Positions 35,270 through 44,250 of a stretch of 46,661 nt of DNA are shown here, piece after piece (within the stretch, counting starts at the first letter, position 1; each line of letters starts with the position of its first letter). This DNA is from Bryobacterales bacterium (GTDB taxonomy: Bacteria > Acidobacteriota > Terriglobia > Bryobacterales > Bryobacteraceae). The translations under genes and the position numbers were made by a program. Location: positions 1 to 46,661 of the forward strand of contig JADLBD010000162.1 of the NCBI GenBank assembly GCA_020847975.1, written 5' to 3'. The notes under the pieces are model-generated. The model ran no database searches. It was not told the DNA's origin and worked only from the letters and a program-made list of their open reading frames with translations.

Positions 35270-36037
35270 ATGAAGACAACCCTGGCCGGCGAAGTGATCG
35301 CGGAATTTCTGGGCACGATGGTGCTGATTTTGTTTGGCGCGGGCGTTTGCGCGATGACAACTTTGTTTGGCAAGGGAGTCCCGGGCGAGATCATCAACGG
35401 CGGGTACACCAATATCAATATCGGATGGGGGCTGGGTGTGATGCTCGGCATCTTCATCGCAGGTAGAATTACAGGAGCCCATCTCAACCCCGCGGTGACC
35501 GTAGCGCTGGCGGCCTTCCGCGGATTTCCGTGGGCCAAAGTCATTCCTTACTCTCTCGCGCAGACCGCAGGCGCTTTTCTCGCGGCCGCGCTGGTGTTCT
35601 GGAATTACCATCCGGCGTTTCTCAAGGTTGACCCGATGCTTGAAAAAACCGCGGGGGTCTTCGCCACCTTTCCCGCGTTTCCGGCATTTCCATTCGCCGG
35701 GTTTCTCGATCAGGTGATCGGCACCGCGTTGTTACTGCTGCTGATCTTTGCCATCACCGATGAGCGCAACCATCCGGCGGTCAACTTCGCGCCGATATTA
35801 GTGGGCCTGCTCGTGGTGGCCATCGGGATGAGCTTCGGCGGGATGCACGGCTACCCCATTAACCCGGCGCGTGATTTCGGGCCGCGGGTGTTCACCGTTC
35901 TGGCAGGATTCAAGAATAATGGATTAACGGACGGAAGCGGCGTGTTCTGGGTGCCGATCATAGGGCCGCTGGTGGGAGGGTTGCTCGGCGCGGCGCTGTA
36001 CGACTTCGCCATCCGTCCCAATCTGCCGAAGGAGTAG
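35270..36037 (+). CDS. glpF: aquaglyceroporin / glycerol uptake facilitator (MIP family)
   Basis: A 255-residue MIP-family channel with six helices and two half-helices carrying NPA boxes: GAHLNPAVTVAL and YPINPARDFGPRVF. The aspartate after NPAR and the following FGPR are the marks of glycerol facilitators rather than strict water channels, so passive uptake of glycerol or other small polyols is expected. The open frame continues back to 34946, antisense to the cytochrome gene, but the ATG at 35270 has GGAG at 35261-35264 and starts the family N-terminus (EFLGTMVLILFGAG). It is the first gene of a plus-strand run: nitrilase, GNAT, and the two transketolase subunits. Confidence 0.9.
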   Translation: MKTTLAGEVIAEFLGTMVLILFGAGVCAMTTLFGKGVPGEIINGGYTNINIGWGLGVMLGIFIAGRITGAHLNPAVTVALAAFRGFPWAKVIPYSLAQTAGAFLAAALVFWNYHPAFLKVDPMLEKTAGVFATFPAFPAFPFAGFLDQVIGTALLLLLIFAITDERNHPAVNFAPILVGLLVVAIGMSFGGMHGYPINPARDFGPRVFTVLAGFKNNGLTDGSGVFWVPIIGPLVGGLLGAALYDFAIRPNLPKE

Positions 36038-36041
36038 TTTC

Positions 36042-36857
36042 GTGTTACTCGCTATTCTGTCACTGGTTGCGATTGCTTCCGCGGCCGATCCGGGGCTGCG
36101 CATTGCGGGAATCTCCGTGACGCCGCGGGCGTGGGATAAGAAAGCGAACCTCGCCACGTTCGAGAAGTACGCCCGCCAGGCCGCGGCGCAGGGCGCGCAA
36201 CTGATCTTATCTCCGGAAGGATTCCTCGAAGGCTATGTCGGCAACGACAAGAAGACTCCGGGCCTCACGCGCGAGCAGTACTTTGCCGTAGGGGAGCCGC
36301 TTGATGGTCCGCTGCTGCTGCGAGTGGCCGGACTTGCGCGCGAATTGAAGGTCTACCTCGGACTTGGCTTTGCGGAGCGGCGCGGCGAGCGCATGTACAA
36401 CTCCTTCGTGGTCTTCTCACCGGAAGGCGCGGTTACGATTCACTACTCGAAGGCCCACACCGCCGATGATGAGCCATTCAACACGACAGGGGTGGAATTC
36501 CCCGTGGCTTCGACGCCGTTCGGAAAATGGGGCGCGCTCATCTGTTTCGACCGGCGGTTGCCGGAGACGGCGCGCATCCTGGCGATCAAGGGGGCGCAGC
36601 TCATCATGATTCCGTCCTGGGGTACCTACGGCGAGATGAACGATGCGATGATGCGGACCCGCGCGGCGGAGAACGCAGTGTGGGTAGCGTTCGTTCATCC
36701 GAAGCGATGCCTCTTCATTGATCCCAAGGGGAAGATTGTGGCGCAGGATAACGGGCAGGGCGATCAACTCGTGTTCGCCACTATTCATGCGTCAACAGCG
36801 CCCAACGGGGCCATCCGCAGCCGGAAGCCGGAGTTGTATCGCGATATCCTGCATTGA
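36042..36857 (+). CDS. exported nitrilase-superfamily carbon-nitrogen hydrolase
   Basis: A 271-residue amidohydrolase of the nitrilase superfamily, with all three catalytic residues: Glu59 (LSPEGF), Lys137 (HYSKAH) and Cys169 (LICFDRR). Unusually, it has an N-terminal hydrophobic leader (residues 1-15, IASAADPG), so it may act outside the cytoplasm. The start codon is GTG, with GGAG overlapping the stop codon of the facilitator gene 7 bases upstream. The stop overlaps the next ATG. These enzymes cleave omega-amides, N-carbamoyl compounds or similar C-N bonds; the exact substrate is not inferable. Confidence 0.82.
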   Translation: MLLAILSLVAIASAADPGLRIAGISVTPRAWDKKANLATFEKYARQAAAQGAQLILSPEGFLEGYVGNDKKTPGLTREQYFAVGEPLDGPLLLRVAGLARELKVYLGLGFAERRGERMYNSFVVFSPEGAVTIHYSKAHTADDEPFNTTGVEFPVASTPFGKWGALICFDRRLPETARILAIKGAQLIMIPSWGTYGEMNDAMMRTRAAENAVWVAFVHPKRCLFIDPKGKIVAQDNGQGDQLVFATIHASTAPNGAIRSRKPELYRDILH

Positions 36858-37261
36858 TGGAATACCGAACAGGCAATCGCCTGGATCTTGACGAAGTGCT
36901 GGACCTCTACCGCGCTTCCACTTTGGGGGAACGGCGTCCGGTGGACGATCGCAACCGCATGGCGGACATGCTGCACAACGCCAACCTGGTGGTGACGGCA
37001 TGGGACGGAGCGCTGCTGGTGGGAATCGCGCGCTCGATGACGGACTTTGCCTATGCCACGTACCTTTCCGACCTGGCGGTGCGGTTGAGTCATCAGCGGC
37101 AAGGCATCGGCAAGGAGCTCATCCGCCGCACGCAACGCGAGGCGCCGCGGGCATCCGTGATTCTTCTGGCGGCGCCGAAGGCAGTGGAGTATTACCCGCA
37201 TATCGGCTTTCAGGCGCATCCATCCGCGTGGGTGCTTCCCGCCGGAGCCCAGATTTTGTAG
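36857..37261 (+). CDS. GNAT family N-acetyltransferase
   Basis: A 134-residue GNAT acetyltransferase. The acetyl-CoA-binding motif A is clear: YLSDLAVRLSHQRQGIGKELI, containing Q-x-x-G-I-G (here RQGIGK). A C-terminal YYPHIGFQAHPSAW is typical of the compact YjdJ/YhbS-like group. The ATG at 36857 overlaps the upstream TGA (TGATG); a TTG one codon earlier is less likely. It lies between an amidohydrolase and a split transketolase, but a functional link is not evident. It could acetylate a small molecule or a protein. Confidence 0.85.
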   Translation: MEYRTGNRLDLDEVLDLYRASTLGERRPVDDRNRMADMLHNANLVVTAWDGALLVGIARSMTDFAYATYLSDLAVRLSHQRQGIGKELIRRTQREAPRASVILLAAPKAVEYYPHIGFQAHPSAWVLPAGAQIL

Positions 37262-37302
37262 CGCCGGGAAGGGAAATGCTAGTCTGGAATTAGTAGTTCC
37301 TC

Positions 37303-38124
37303 ATGCAACAAGTGAAAGATCCGGGTGAGATTCAGGACTTCTGCAAAAAGATCCGCCGCCACATCGTGGAGATGATCACGGAGGCCAAATCCGGCCATCC
37401 CGGCGGATCGCTTTCGGCGGTGGAGACGCTGGCGGTGCTTTACCTCGAGGTGATGCGCCATGATCCAAAGAATCCCCATTGGCCGGATCGGGACCGGTTT
37501 GTTCTTGGAAAAGGACATGCTTGTCCGGTTTTGTATTCGGTAATGGCGGAATGTGGATATACGCCGGTGGATCAGTTGAAGACCTTGCGCAAATTGGGCT
37601 CCATTTATCAGGGGCATCCGGACCGGCGTTTCCTCCCGTCGCTCGAGGCCTCGACGGGATCCCTGGGGCAAGGGCTTTCCATCGGACTGGGTATGGCGCT
37701 GGCGGCGCGGCTGAACGAAAGCCCGTCCCGAACCTACGTGATGCTTGGCGACGGCGAGATTCAGGAAGGCCAGGTTTGGGAGTCGGCGATGTTCGCCGCG
37801 TTCCACAAAGTGGACAACCTGGCGGCCATTGTCGATTACAACAGAATTCAATTGGACGGATTTGTGAAGGACATCATGGACCTGGAGCCGCTGCCGGCGA
37901 AGTGGAAGTCCTTCGGCTGGCACGTGATCACGCTCGATGGCCACAATATTCCCGCGCTCCGCGCGGCTTTTGCCGAAGCGGAGGCGACCAAGGGCAAGCC
38001 CACCGTGCTGATCGCGAACACCATCAAGGGCAAGGGCGTCTCCTTCATGGAGAACAATCCGAAATTCCACGGTACGGCGCCGTCGCGGGAAGAAATGGCG
38101 CTGGCCCTGAAGGAGCTTGCATAA
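37303..38124 (+). CDS. transketolase, N-terminal subunit
   Basis: A 273-residue thiamine-diphosphate-binding half of a split transketolase. Motifs are SGHPGGSLS near the start, GKGHACP, the STGSLGQGLS loop, and the ThDP motif GDGEIQEGQVWESAMFAA with the closing VDYNRIQ. With the next subunit it transfers two-carbon units between sugar phosphates in the non-oxidative pentose phosphate pathway. A weak promoter (TTGTAG, 18-bp spacer, TAGTCT at 37280-37285) lies in the 41-bp gap upstream, and there is no good ribosome-binding site. The stop overlaps the next start (TAATG), ensuring balanced production of the two halves. Confidence 0.9.
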   Translation: MQQVKDPGEIQDFCKKIRRHIVEMITEAKSGHPGGSLSAVETLAVLYLEVMRHDPKNPHWPDRDRFVLGKGHACPVLYSVMAECGYTPVDQLKTLRKLGSIYQGHPDRRFLPSLEASTGSLGQGLSIGLGMALAARLNESPSRTYVMLGDGEIQEGQVWESAMFAAFHKVDNLAAIVDYNRIQLDGFVKDIMDLEPLPAKWKSFGWHVITLDGHNIPALRAAFAEAEATKGKPTVLIANTIKGKGVSFMENNPKFHGTAPSREEMALALKELA

Positions 38125-39092
38125 TGGCGGTTAACACGAAGTTCGAACTGAAGATGGGCGCGGCGACGCGCGAAGCGTTCGGCAAGGCGCTGGTGGAGTT
38201 GGGGCGCGGGAACAAGGATGTGGTGGTTTGTGACGCCGACCTTGCGAAGTCGACGATGGTGCACTGGTTCGCCAAGGAGTTTCCGGAACGGTTTTTTTCC
38301 TGTGGCATTGCGGAAGCGAACATGGTGGCCATCGGAGCGGGGTTGGCTTCGGGCGGGAAGATTCCGTTCGTGGCGAGTTTTTCGGTGTTCGTGATGAACA
38401 AGGGCTTCGAGCAACTGCGAGTGACCGCGGCGTATCCGCCGGACGTGAATCTGAAGGTGGTGGGCACGCATAGCGGCATCTCGATTGGCGAGGACGGTCC
38501 TTCGCAGATGAGCATCGAGGACTTGGCGCTGGCGACGGCACTGCCGGGATTCACCGTAATCAGCCCGTGCGACGAGGTATCCATGACAGCCTTCGTACAT
38601 TTGGCCGCGGAGCATTACGGGCCCGTATTCCTGCGCGCCGGACGTCCGAAAGTGCCCGTGGTGTACAACGCCGGTCAGAAGTTCGAAATCGGGAAAGCCA
38701 TCGAGTTGGTGGAAGGCAGGGACGTCACGCTGCTCGCGCATGGGTTGATGGTGGCGGAATCCATCCGCGCGGCGGAGATTCTGGAGGCGGAGGGCGTTTC
38801 CGCGCGCGTCATCGACATGCCGACTATCAAGCCTCTCGATACAGAGGCAATTCGCAAGGCAGCGACGGAAACCGGAGCCATCGTGGTGAGCGAAGAGCAC
38901 CTGGTGGACGGCGGTCTCGGCGTGAAGGCGGCGCAGGCCGTGGGGCAGATGCATCCCTGCGTGATGGAGTTCGTGGGGATTGAGAACACCTACGCGGAGT
39001 CCGGCACGCCGGCGGAATTGCTGGAGAAGTACGGGTTGACGGCTGCAAACATCGTAGCGGCAGCGCGGCGCGCTGTGAAGCGGAAGGGCTGA
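38124..39092 (+). CDS. transketolase, C-terminal subunit
   Basis: A 322-residue pyrimidine-binding and C-terminal half of a split transketolase. It has the catalytic glutamate region FFSCGIAEANMVAIGAGL, then HSGISIGEDGPSQMSIEDLAL, and the C-terminal domain (about 190-322) with VTLLAHGLMVAESIRAA and VVSEEHLVDGGLG. The frame is open back to 37479 across the N-terminal gene, but the true start is the ATG overlapping that gene's TAA by one base. It also resembles 1-deoxyxylulose-5-phosphate synthase C-termini, but the separate N-terminal partner and length fit transketolase best. It converges on the ankyrin gene with 12 bp between stops. Confidence 0.9.
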   Translation: MAVNTKFELKMGAATREAFGKALVELGRGNKDVVVCDADLAKSTMVHWFAKEFPERFFSCGIAEANMVAIGAGLASGGKIPFVASFSVFVMNKGFEQLRVTAAYPPDVNLKVVGTHSGISIGEDGPSQMSIEDLALATALPGFTVISPCDEVSMTAFVHLAAEHYGPVFLRAGRPKVPVVYNAGQKFEIGKAIELVEGRDVTLLAHGLMVAESIRAAEILEAEGVSARVIDMPTIKPLDTEAIRKAATETGAIVVSEEHLVDGGLGVKAAQAVGQMHPCVMEFVGIENTYAESGTPAELLEKYGLTAANIVAAARRAVKRKG

Positions 39093-39104
39093 GGGATGAC
39101 GATT

Positions 39105-40580
39105 TCAGGGCGTGCCGCTCGCGGCGACCGGTAAGCCCGCGGCCGCCATCACGCGGTGAAAGGCTTCCACGGTGACGAGCGAAGGCTTGAAGTTGCCGAA
39201 GCGGTAGCCTTCCGCAATCAGCAGGGGCGTCCAGCCGAAACGGTTTTTCCGGTTCCAGATTTCGATCTTTGCTCCCTTGGCGGCGAGGAACTCCACTGCC
39301 TTGGGCAGGTTCTTATAAGCCGCTCCATGCATCGCTGTTTCGCCGTTATTGTCGACGGCGTTGATGTCGTTGCCGAGATCGAGAGCCACCTGCATGGCTT
39401 CCACGACTTCGCTTTCGGCGCCGGCATCTTCGCCCGGGGAACGTGTGCCGAGCCCGGCGGCGGCCATGAGCGGAGTGCTGTTGTCCGTATTCGGCAGGAG
39501 GGGATCCGCGCCAAGTTTGGCGAGGAAGCGCATCAGTTCGGCGTCAGCGGTACGAGCGGCGAGGAAGAACGGAGTCGCGCCCATGGTGTTGAGGCTGGTG
39601 AGGCCGACGTTCACTTTCTTCGTCATGCGGGCATTGATGTTTGCGCCGTGGGCGACGAGGCGTTTCACCAGTTCGAGGCTATCCATGGTTCCGGAGCCGA
39701 TGGGCGCCGGGTTGTTGTCGCCGAGTCCGGGCTTGCGCACCCATGTGATGGCGTGCAGGGCGGTCCAGCCAGGGATGGCGGCATTGGGGTTGGCTCCCGC
39801 GTCGAGCAATTGAGACGCGAGTTCGAAGTGGCCGTTGACCACAGCGAGGGCGAGAGCGCTGGCGCCTTTGGCGGGCGGGCCGGTGACTCCTCCCGGGCGG
39901 GCATTGGAGGAAGTGACCACCTCATTCACATCGGCTCCCGCATCGAGCAGAGCCTTCACCGCGCCGGGTTGTCCTTCGCGCACGGCAAAGAGGAAGGCGG
40001 TGAACCCGGAGGAGGTGCGCGCATGGAGATCGGCGCCGGCCTTGATGAGAGCTTTGATGACCGCGACGTTGCCCTCGGCGGCGGCCCACATGAGGGCGTT
40101 CTGGCCGTAGTACTCCTCCCTGGCATGGACATTTGCTCCATGGGAGAGGAGCGCCTGGACGGCTTCCACCTTGCCTGTGCGCGCAGCCGTCATAAGCGGT
40201 GTTTCCCCGCCAGCCAAGGCAGTGTTCGGATTCGCGCCCGCCTCGAGCAGCAGTTCCACGATTGCGCCGTTGCCGTTCGTGCAGGCGAGGGAGAGCGGCG
40301 TCACGCCGTAGCGGTTCGAGGCCTTCGCGCCGGCTCCAGCTTTGAGGAGGAGTCGCGTCATGGCAAGGTCGTCGCGATAGGCGGCCCAGTGGAGCGCAGT
40401 GCCGCCGTCCACCTGGGGCGCGTTGACGTCTGCATGTTGCGCGAGGAGGGCTTGGAGAGCTGCGATGTCACCATCTTTCGCGGCATCCGCCACCGCGGAT
40501 CCCGTTACGGCCGCCGCCAGAGAAGAGGCTGCAACCACGACAGCCAGAATCCACTTGCTCATCACGAATGACTGCCTCAT
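39105..40580 (-). CDS. exported ankyrin-repeat protein
   Basis: A 491-residue protein with a Sec-type leader (MSKWILAVVVAASSLAAAV, from residue 7) and roughly ten ankyrin repeats covering about residues 35-470, e.g. DGGTALHWAAYRDDLAMTRL and GVTPLSLACTNGNGAIVELL. Longer linkers occur near 225 and 290. The first ATG (40580) overlaps the upstream stop in a TGATG arrangement, giving MRQSFV before the leader; an internal ATG at 40562 is an equally possible start with a GAGG upstream. Exported ankyrin proteins often end DUF1592-DUF1552 operons in this phylum; they presumably bind partner proteins in the periplasm. The partner here is inferred from coupling only. Confidence 0.85.
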   Translation of the reverse strand: MRQSFVMSKWILAVVVAASSLAAAVTGSAVADAAKDGDIAALQALLAQHADVNAPQVDGGTALHWAAYRDDLAMTRLLLKAGAGAKASNRYGVTPLSLACTNGNGAIVELLLEAGANPNTALAGGETPLMTAARTGKVEAVQALLSHGANVHAREEYYGQNALMWAAAEGNVAVIKALIKAGADLHARTSSGFTAFLFAVREGQPGAVKALLDAGADVNEVVTSSNARPGGVTGPPAKGASALALAVVNGHFELASQLLDAGANPNAAIPGWTALHAITWVRKPGLGDNNPAPIGSGTMDSLELVKRLVAHGANINARMTKKVNVGLTSLNTMGATPFFLAARTADAELMRFLAKLGADPLLPNTDNSTPLMAAAGLGTRSPGEDAGAESEVVEAMQVALDLGNDINAVDNNGETAMHGAAYKNLPKAVEFLAAKGAKIEIWNRKNRFGWTPLLIAEGYRFGNFKPSLVTVEAFHRVMAAAGLPVAASGTP

Positions 40581-41923
40581 CAGACGGAGAGAGGATCGAG
40601 GAGTTGCTTCACCTTGCCGGTGCTGTCGGCGAAGTGGTCGAGGTGCACTCCGGCCTTCTCGAGCAGAGTCAGATGAAGATTGGCGAGCGGAGCGGGGTGC
40701 GCGTAGCGGAGATGGCGTCCGCCCTTCATGCGGCCCGCTGCCCCGCCGGCGACGAGGATGGGCAGGTTCACGTGATCGTGCACGTTGGGGTTGCCCATGC
40801 CGCTGCCGTAGAGGTAGAGGGAGTGATCCAGAAGAGTGCCATCTCCTTCTTTCGTCGCCTTCAGCTTTTGGAGGAAACAGGAGAACAGGGAAACGTGGAA
40901 TGCATTGATCTGAGCGACCTTGGCCATCTTTTCCGGATCGTTGTTGTGATGCGTCAGCGGGTGATGGGGATCGGGAACACCGATTTCGGGGTAAGTGCGC
41001 GTGCTGGTTTCGCGCGCCAATTGGAAGGTGATGACGCGCGTCACATCGCCCTGGAAGGCGAGCACCTGGAGATCGAACATCAGCTTGGCGTGATCGGCGT
41101 AGGCGGCGGGAACGCCGACGGGGCGGTCGAGGTCAGGCATCTGCGAATTCGCGGTGGTGGCCTCGGCTTTTTGAATTCTGCGCTCGACCTCGCGGACCGT
41201 GTCGAGGTACTCGGAGACCCGGTTGCGATCAGCGGGACCCAGCTTTCGTTGCAGGCGGGAGATATCGGCGCTGACAAAGTCGAGCAGGCTGGCTTTCGCT
41301 TTGAGGTCCGCAAGGCGGTCCGCGGCGCTGCCGCCATCACCGAACAGTCGTTCGAAGGCGATGCGCGGGTGCGCTTCCGCCGGCAGCGGCGTGGTGGGCG
41401 ACGGCCAGGAAAGATTGTTCTGGTAGACGCAGGCGTAGCCGTTGTCGCACTGTCCGACGGTGGTGAGCAGATCCATGGCGAGTTCGAGTGAAGGAAGCCT
41501 CGTCTCCTGCCCGAGTTGTTTAGCGGCGATCTGATCGACGGTGGTTCCCAGGTAGTAGTCCGTGCTCTCTGTCCACTTGGCGGTAGCGGCGCTGAGGAAG
41601 GCGGCGTTCGAAGTGGCGTGCGTGCCCGGATAGGCGTTGCGCAGTTCCATGTTGGTGAGGACGGTGAGTTGATCCTTCACGGGTTCGAGAGAGCGCAGCG
41701 TGGGCGAAAGCTCCGCCAGCGTTCCTTCCCCGGGAGGAGTCCACTGGGCAATGGTGGAGCCCATGGGAACGTAGACGAATCCCAGGCGGCGCACCGGATT
41801 GGCTGGAGAGGCGGCCATGGCCGTGAGCGAGGGGACCATGGCATCGAGCAACGGCAAGGCAAGGCTGGCTCCCATGCCACGCAGAAGCGTACGGCGCGGC
41901 AGAGCTTTCCTGGTGATGATCAT
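40580..41923 (-). CDS. DUF1552 family Tat-exported protein
   Basis: A 447-residue DUF1552 protein, a relative of the DUF1501 group. A twin-arginine leader is visible (LPRRTLLRGMGASLALPLLD, residues 8-27). Family motifs include LGFVYVPMGSTIAQWTPPGEG, TVLTNMELRNAYPGTHATSN, TYPEIGVPDPHHPLTHHNND and LYLYGSGMGNPNVHDHVNLP near the end. The ATG overlaps the TGA of the DUF1592 gene by 4 nt and its stop overlaps the ankyrin start, so the three are translationally coupled. Function is not established; in myxobacteria and acidobacteria the family nearly always pairs with a DUF1592-type multidomain cytochrome. Confidence 0.92.
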   Translation of the reverse strand: MIITRKALPRRTLLRGMGASLALPLLDAMVPSLTAMAASPANPVRRLGFVYVPMGSTIAQWTPPGEGTLAELSPTLRSLEPVKDQLTVLTNMELRNAYPGTHATSNAAFLSAATAKWTESTDYYLGTTVDQIAAKQLGQETRLPSLELAMDLLTTVGQCDNGYACVYQNNLSWPSPTTPLPAEAHPRIAFERLFGDGGSAADRLADLKAKASLLDFVSADISRLQRKLGPADRNRVSEYLDTVREVERRIQKAEATTANSQMPDLDRPVGVPAAYADHAKLMFDLQVLAFQGDVTRVITFQLARETSTRTYPEIGVPDPHHPLTHHNNDPEKMAKVAQINAFHVSLFSCFLQKLKATKEGDGTLLDHSLYLYGSGMGNPNVHDHVNLPILVAGGAAGRMKGGRHLRYAHPAPLANLHLTLLEKAGVHLDHFADSTGKVKQLLDPLSV

Positions 41924-44250
41924 TGGGATCTCCTCATCTGAAACGGTGTGCTGCCTACAACTCCAATTATGAATGCGGAAAACCTGTAGTCCCTGGATGC
42001 GGCCTGCGCGATGATCTTTCGAATGGCCGGGGCATCGTAATATTCGGTTCCGCGTCCTAATGCGTACGTGAGAAGCTTTTCGGTAAACGTGGTGAAGAAC
42101 GGCTGCGGATGGCTCAGCAATGCCTGTTCGAGGCCGGCTACCCCGGTGAAGGCATGGCCGTCGGGAAGATTGCCGGCGGCGTCGATGGGCGAGTTGCCGT
42201 CTTTGGCGCGGAACCGTCCCACCGCGTCATAGTTCTCCATTGCGAAACCGATGGGGTCCATGAGTTGGTGGCATGCCGCGCAGACGGGGTTCGCGCGGTG
42301 CGCGGCGAGGCGCTGGCGCATGGTCAGCGTGTTGCTGATCCCGTGGTCTTCCTTGAGCGCGGGCACCACGGGCGGCGGCGGGGGCGGAGGAATGCCAAGG
42401 AGGTTGGCGAGGACCCATTTCCCTCGAATGACAGGCGAGGTGCGGGTGGCGTAGGAAGTGACGGTCAGCACGCTGCCCTGGCGCAGCAGCCCGCCGCGCA
42501 CGCTGTCCTTATCGAAGCTAACGCGCCGGAAGCGCGGTCCGTAGATGTTGGGGATGCCGTAGTGTTTGGCGAGGCGGCCGTTCACGAAGGAGTAGTTGGC
42601 GCGGAGCAGGTCAAGCACATTGCGATCTTCCCGCATGATGCTTTCAAAGAAAAGCTGCGTTTCGATATGAAAGGCCTGGCGGAGATTGTCATCGAAGTCC
42701 GGGAAGAGGCGCATATCCGGAGTCATCGAGTCGAGGTTGCGCAGGTACAGCCATTGATCGGCGAAGTTATCGACCAATGCTTTGGAGCGCGGATCGGCGA
42801 GCATGCGGCTCACCTGGCGTTCGAGGATGGCGGGGTCTTTCAACTTCCCTTGAATGGCGGCATCGAGCAGGTCATCGTCAGGGATGCTACTCCACAGGAA
42901 GAAGGAGAGGCGCGAGGCGAGTTCGATATCACTGACGCGGTAGGCGGTGTGTGGGGCGACGCCGGACGGGTCCTGTTCGACGCGGAAGAGGAATTCGGGG
43001 CTCACCAGGATGGCGCGCAGTCCCATTTCGATGCCGGCCTCGAAACCCCCGCTGCCCGCGGCTTGCTGATAGAACCTGAGGGGGACGTGGAGGTCCGCAT
43101 CCGTTACCGGGCGGCGGTAGGCGCGGCGCGTCAGAGTGGAGAGGATGCGCTTGGCGCAAGGGGCTTCTTCCGATGGGTTTGCCGGACGGCAGAGGAAGAT
43201 TCGTTCGCGGCTAGGCGTGTCTCCGGGGCCTGTGGCCTGGTAGGGACCGTTGATAGTGATGGAATAGAGAGCCGGCTGGATTCGTGGATGCCGGTCCATA
43301 TTAAAGTGCGCCTGGTAGGGCTGGCGCTCAGTTTCGAGCAAAGCGGAACGCTTTTTTGGAAAATCGACGCCAATTCGGTGCGGCCCGGCCTTCACAGGGA
43401 TGCGCACATGGAGGCCGAGATCGACGGCATGATGATCGGCGCCATGGGGAGGAGGCTGCACCGTGAAGATCTGGGTGCGTGCGCCGTCGAGGGTCAATTC
43501 GATCTGATGACTGCCAGTGAGGCCTTCGACGTGTTCGTTGCGGTCACGCTGGAGCCGGAGTTGAAACTCATATTCGGCATCAAGGGGGAACGTGAAATCA
43601 ACTACAGCGCCGCCGCGTGTGCCGAACGGGAGTTCGTCGAAGCGCTCCTCTTGAGTCAGGTCCGGAGGGTACTGAATGGTGTCTCCACCCGGAGAACGTA
43701 ACGGCCGGCCGACGGCCTTCCGGCTGATTTTCTGGGCGGCATTGAGGTAGCGCTCGAGCAGCGTGGGGGAGAGGTTTCCGACCGTGACATTGTCGAACCC
43801 GTGGCTCGTTTCGTCTCCGGGCAGGAGCGCGCTGACGTCCGTGTCGATGGCGAGCAGGTCGCGAATGGCGTTGTGATATTCGGTGCGGTTGAGGCGGCGG
43901 AACGTATCGGTGCGTCCGGGATCAGGCTTTGCCTCCGCGGCGCGATCGAGCGTGGAGGCGATTGCAGAGACAAGCTGGTTGTAGGCGCGTTCATCGGGGC
44001 GGGGCGCGGGTGGCGGCGGCATGAAACGCGCATCCAGTTTGCGAACGACTTTCTCCCACTTTTCGGCGTGGTCCGCGGCATTTTCGAGTTGCAGGGTGTC
44101 GAGAGCGAGGCCGCCTGTTTTCGATCTGCTGTTGTGGCAGCCCACGCAGTAGCGGTTGATGGCAGCGCGTTCGGGGGAAAATGCGGCGGGTAGAGGGACG
44201 GCCAACAGGAGGGGAAGGCAAGCGGAAATACAGTACGCCCAGCGGCTCAT
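41920..44250 (-). CDS. secreted multidomain cytochrome, DUF1587/DUF1595/DUF1592/DUF1588/DUF1585
   Basis: A 776-residue exported haem protein (leader 1-22). It begins with a cytochrome c domain (CVGCH, residues 35-39; candidate ligand in ARFMPPP). DUF1587 follows (about 110-175, DTFRRLNRTEYHNAIRDLL), then a carbohydrate-binding-like beta domain (about 215-330), DUF1595 and DUF1592 (about 360-540, with ASRLSFFLWSSIPDDDLL), DUF1588 with a second haem-like CAACH site, and DUF1585 (LLTYALGRGTEYYD). The frame is open back to 44883, but the ATG at 44250 starts the leader, with GAGG about 11 bases upstream. It is the first gene of a three-gene operon with DUF1552 and ankyrin genes. Substrate and electron partners are unknown. 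Confidence 0.9.
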   Translation of the reverse strand: MSRWAYCISACLPLLLAVPLPAAFSPERAAINRYCVGCHNSRSKTGGLALDTLQLENAADHAEKWEKVVRKLDARFMPPPPAPRPDERAYNQLVSAIASTLDRAAEAKPDPGRTDTFRRLNRTEYHNAIRDLLAIDTDVSALLPGDETSHGFDNVTVGNLSPTLLERYLNAAQKISRKAVGRPLRSPGGDTIQYPPDLTQEERFDELPFGTRGGAVVDFTFPLDAEYEFQLRLQRDRNEHVEGLTGSHQIELTLDGARTQIFTVQPPPHGADHHAVDLGLHVRIPVKAGPHRIGVDFPKKRSALLETERQPYQAHFNMDRHPRIQPALYSITINGPYQATGPGDTPSRERIFLCRPANPSEEAPCAKRILSTLTRRAYRRPVTDADLHVPLRFYQQAAGSGGFEAGIEMGLRAILVSPEFLFRVEQDPSGVAPHTAYRVSDIELASRLSFFLWSSIPDDDLLDAAIQGKLKDPAILERQVSRMLADPRSKALVDNFADQWLYLRNLDSMTPDMRLFPDFDDNLRQAFHIETQLFFESIMREDRNVLDLLRANYSFVNGRLAKHYGIPNIYGPRFRRVSFDKDSVRGGLLRQGSVLTVTSYATRTSPVIRGKWVLANLLGIPPPPPPPVVPALKEDHGISNTLTMRQRLAAHRANPVCAACHQLMDPIGFAMENYDAVGRFRAKDGNSPIDAAGNLPDGHAFTGVAGLEQALLSHPQPFFTTFTEKLLTYALGRGTEYYDAPAIRKIIAQAASRDYRFSAFIIGVVGSTPFQMRRSQ

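Noticed and set aside
37288..37302. Imperfect dyad GGAATTAGTAGTTCC before the transketolase gene
   Set aside because: A one-base centre cannot form a hairpin and the arms are imperfect; too weak to call an operator.
42109..43701. 530-codon plus frame antisense to the DUF1592 gene
   Set aside because: Shadow composition, no start signal, no motif.
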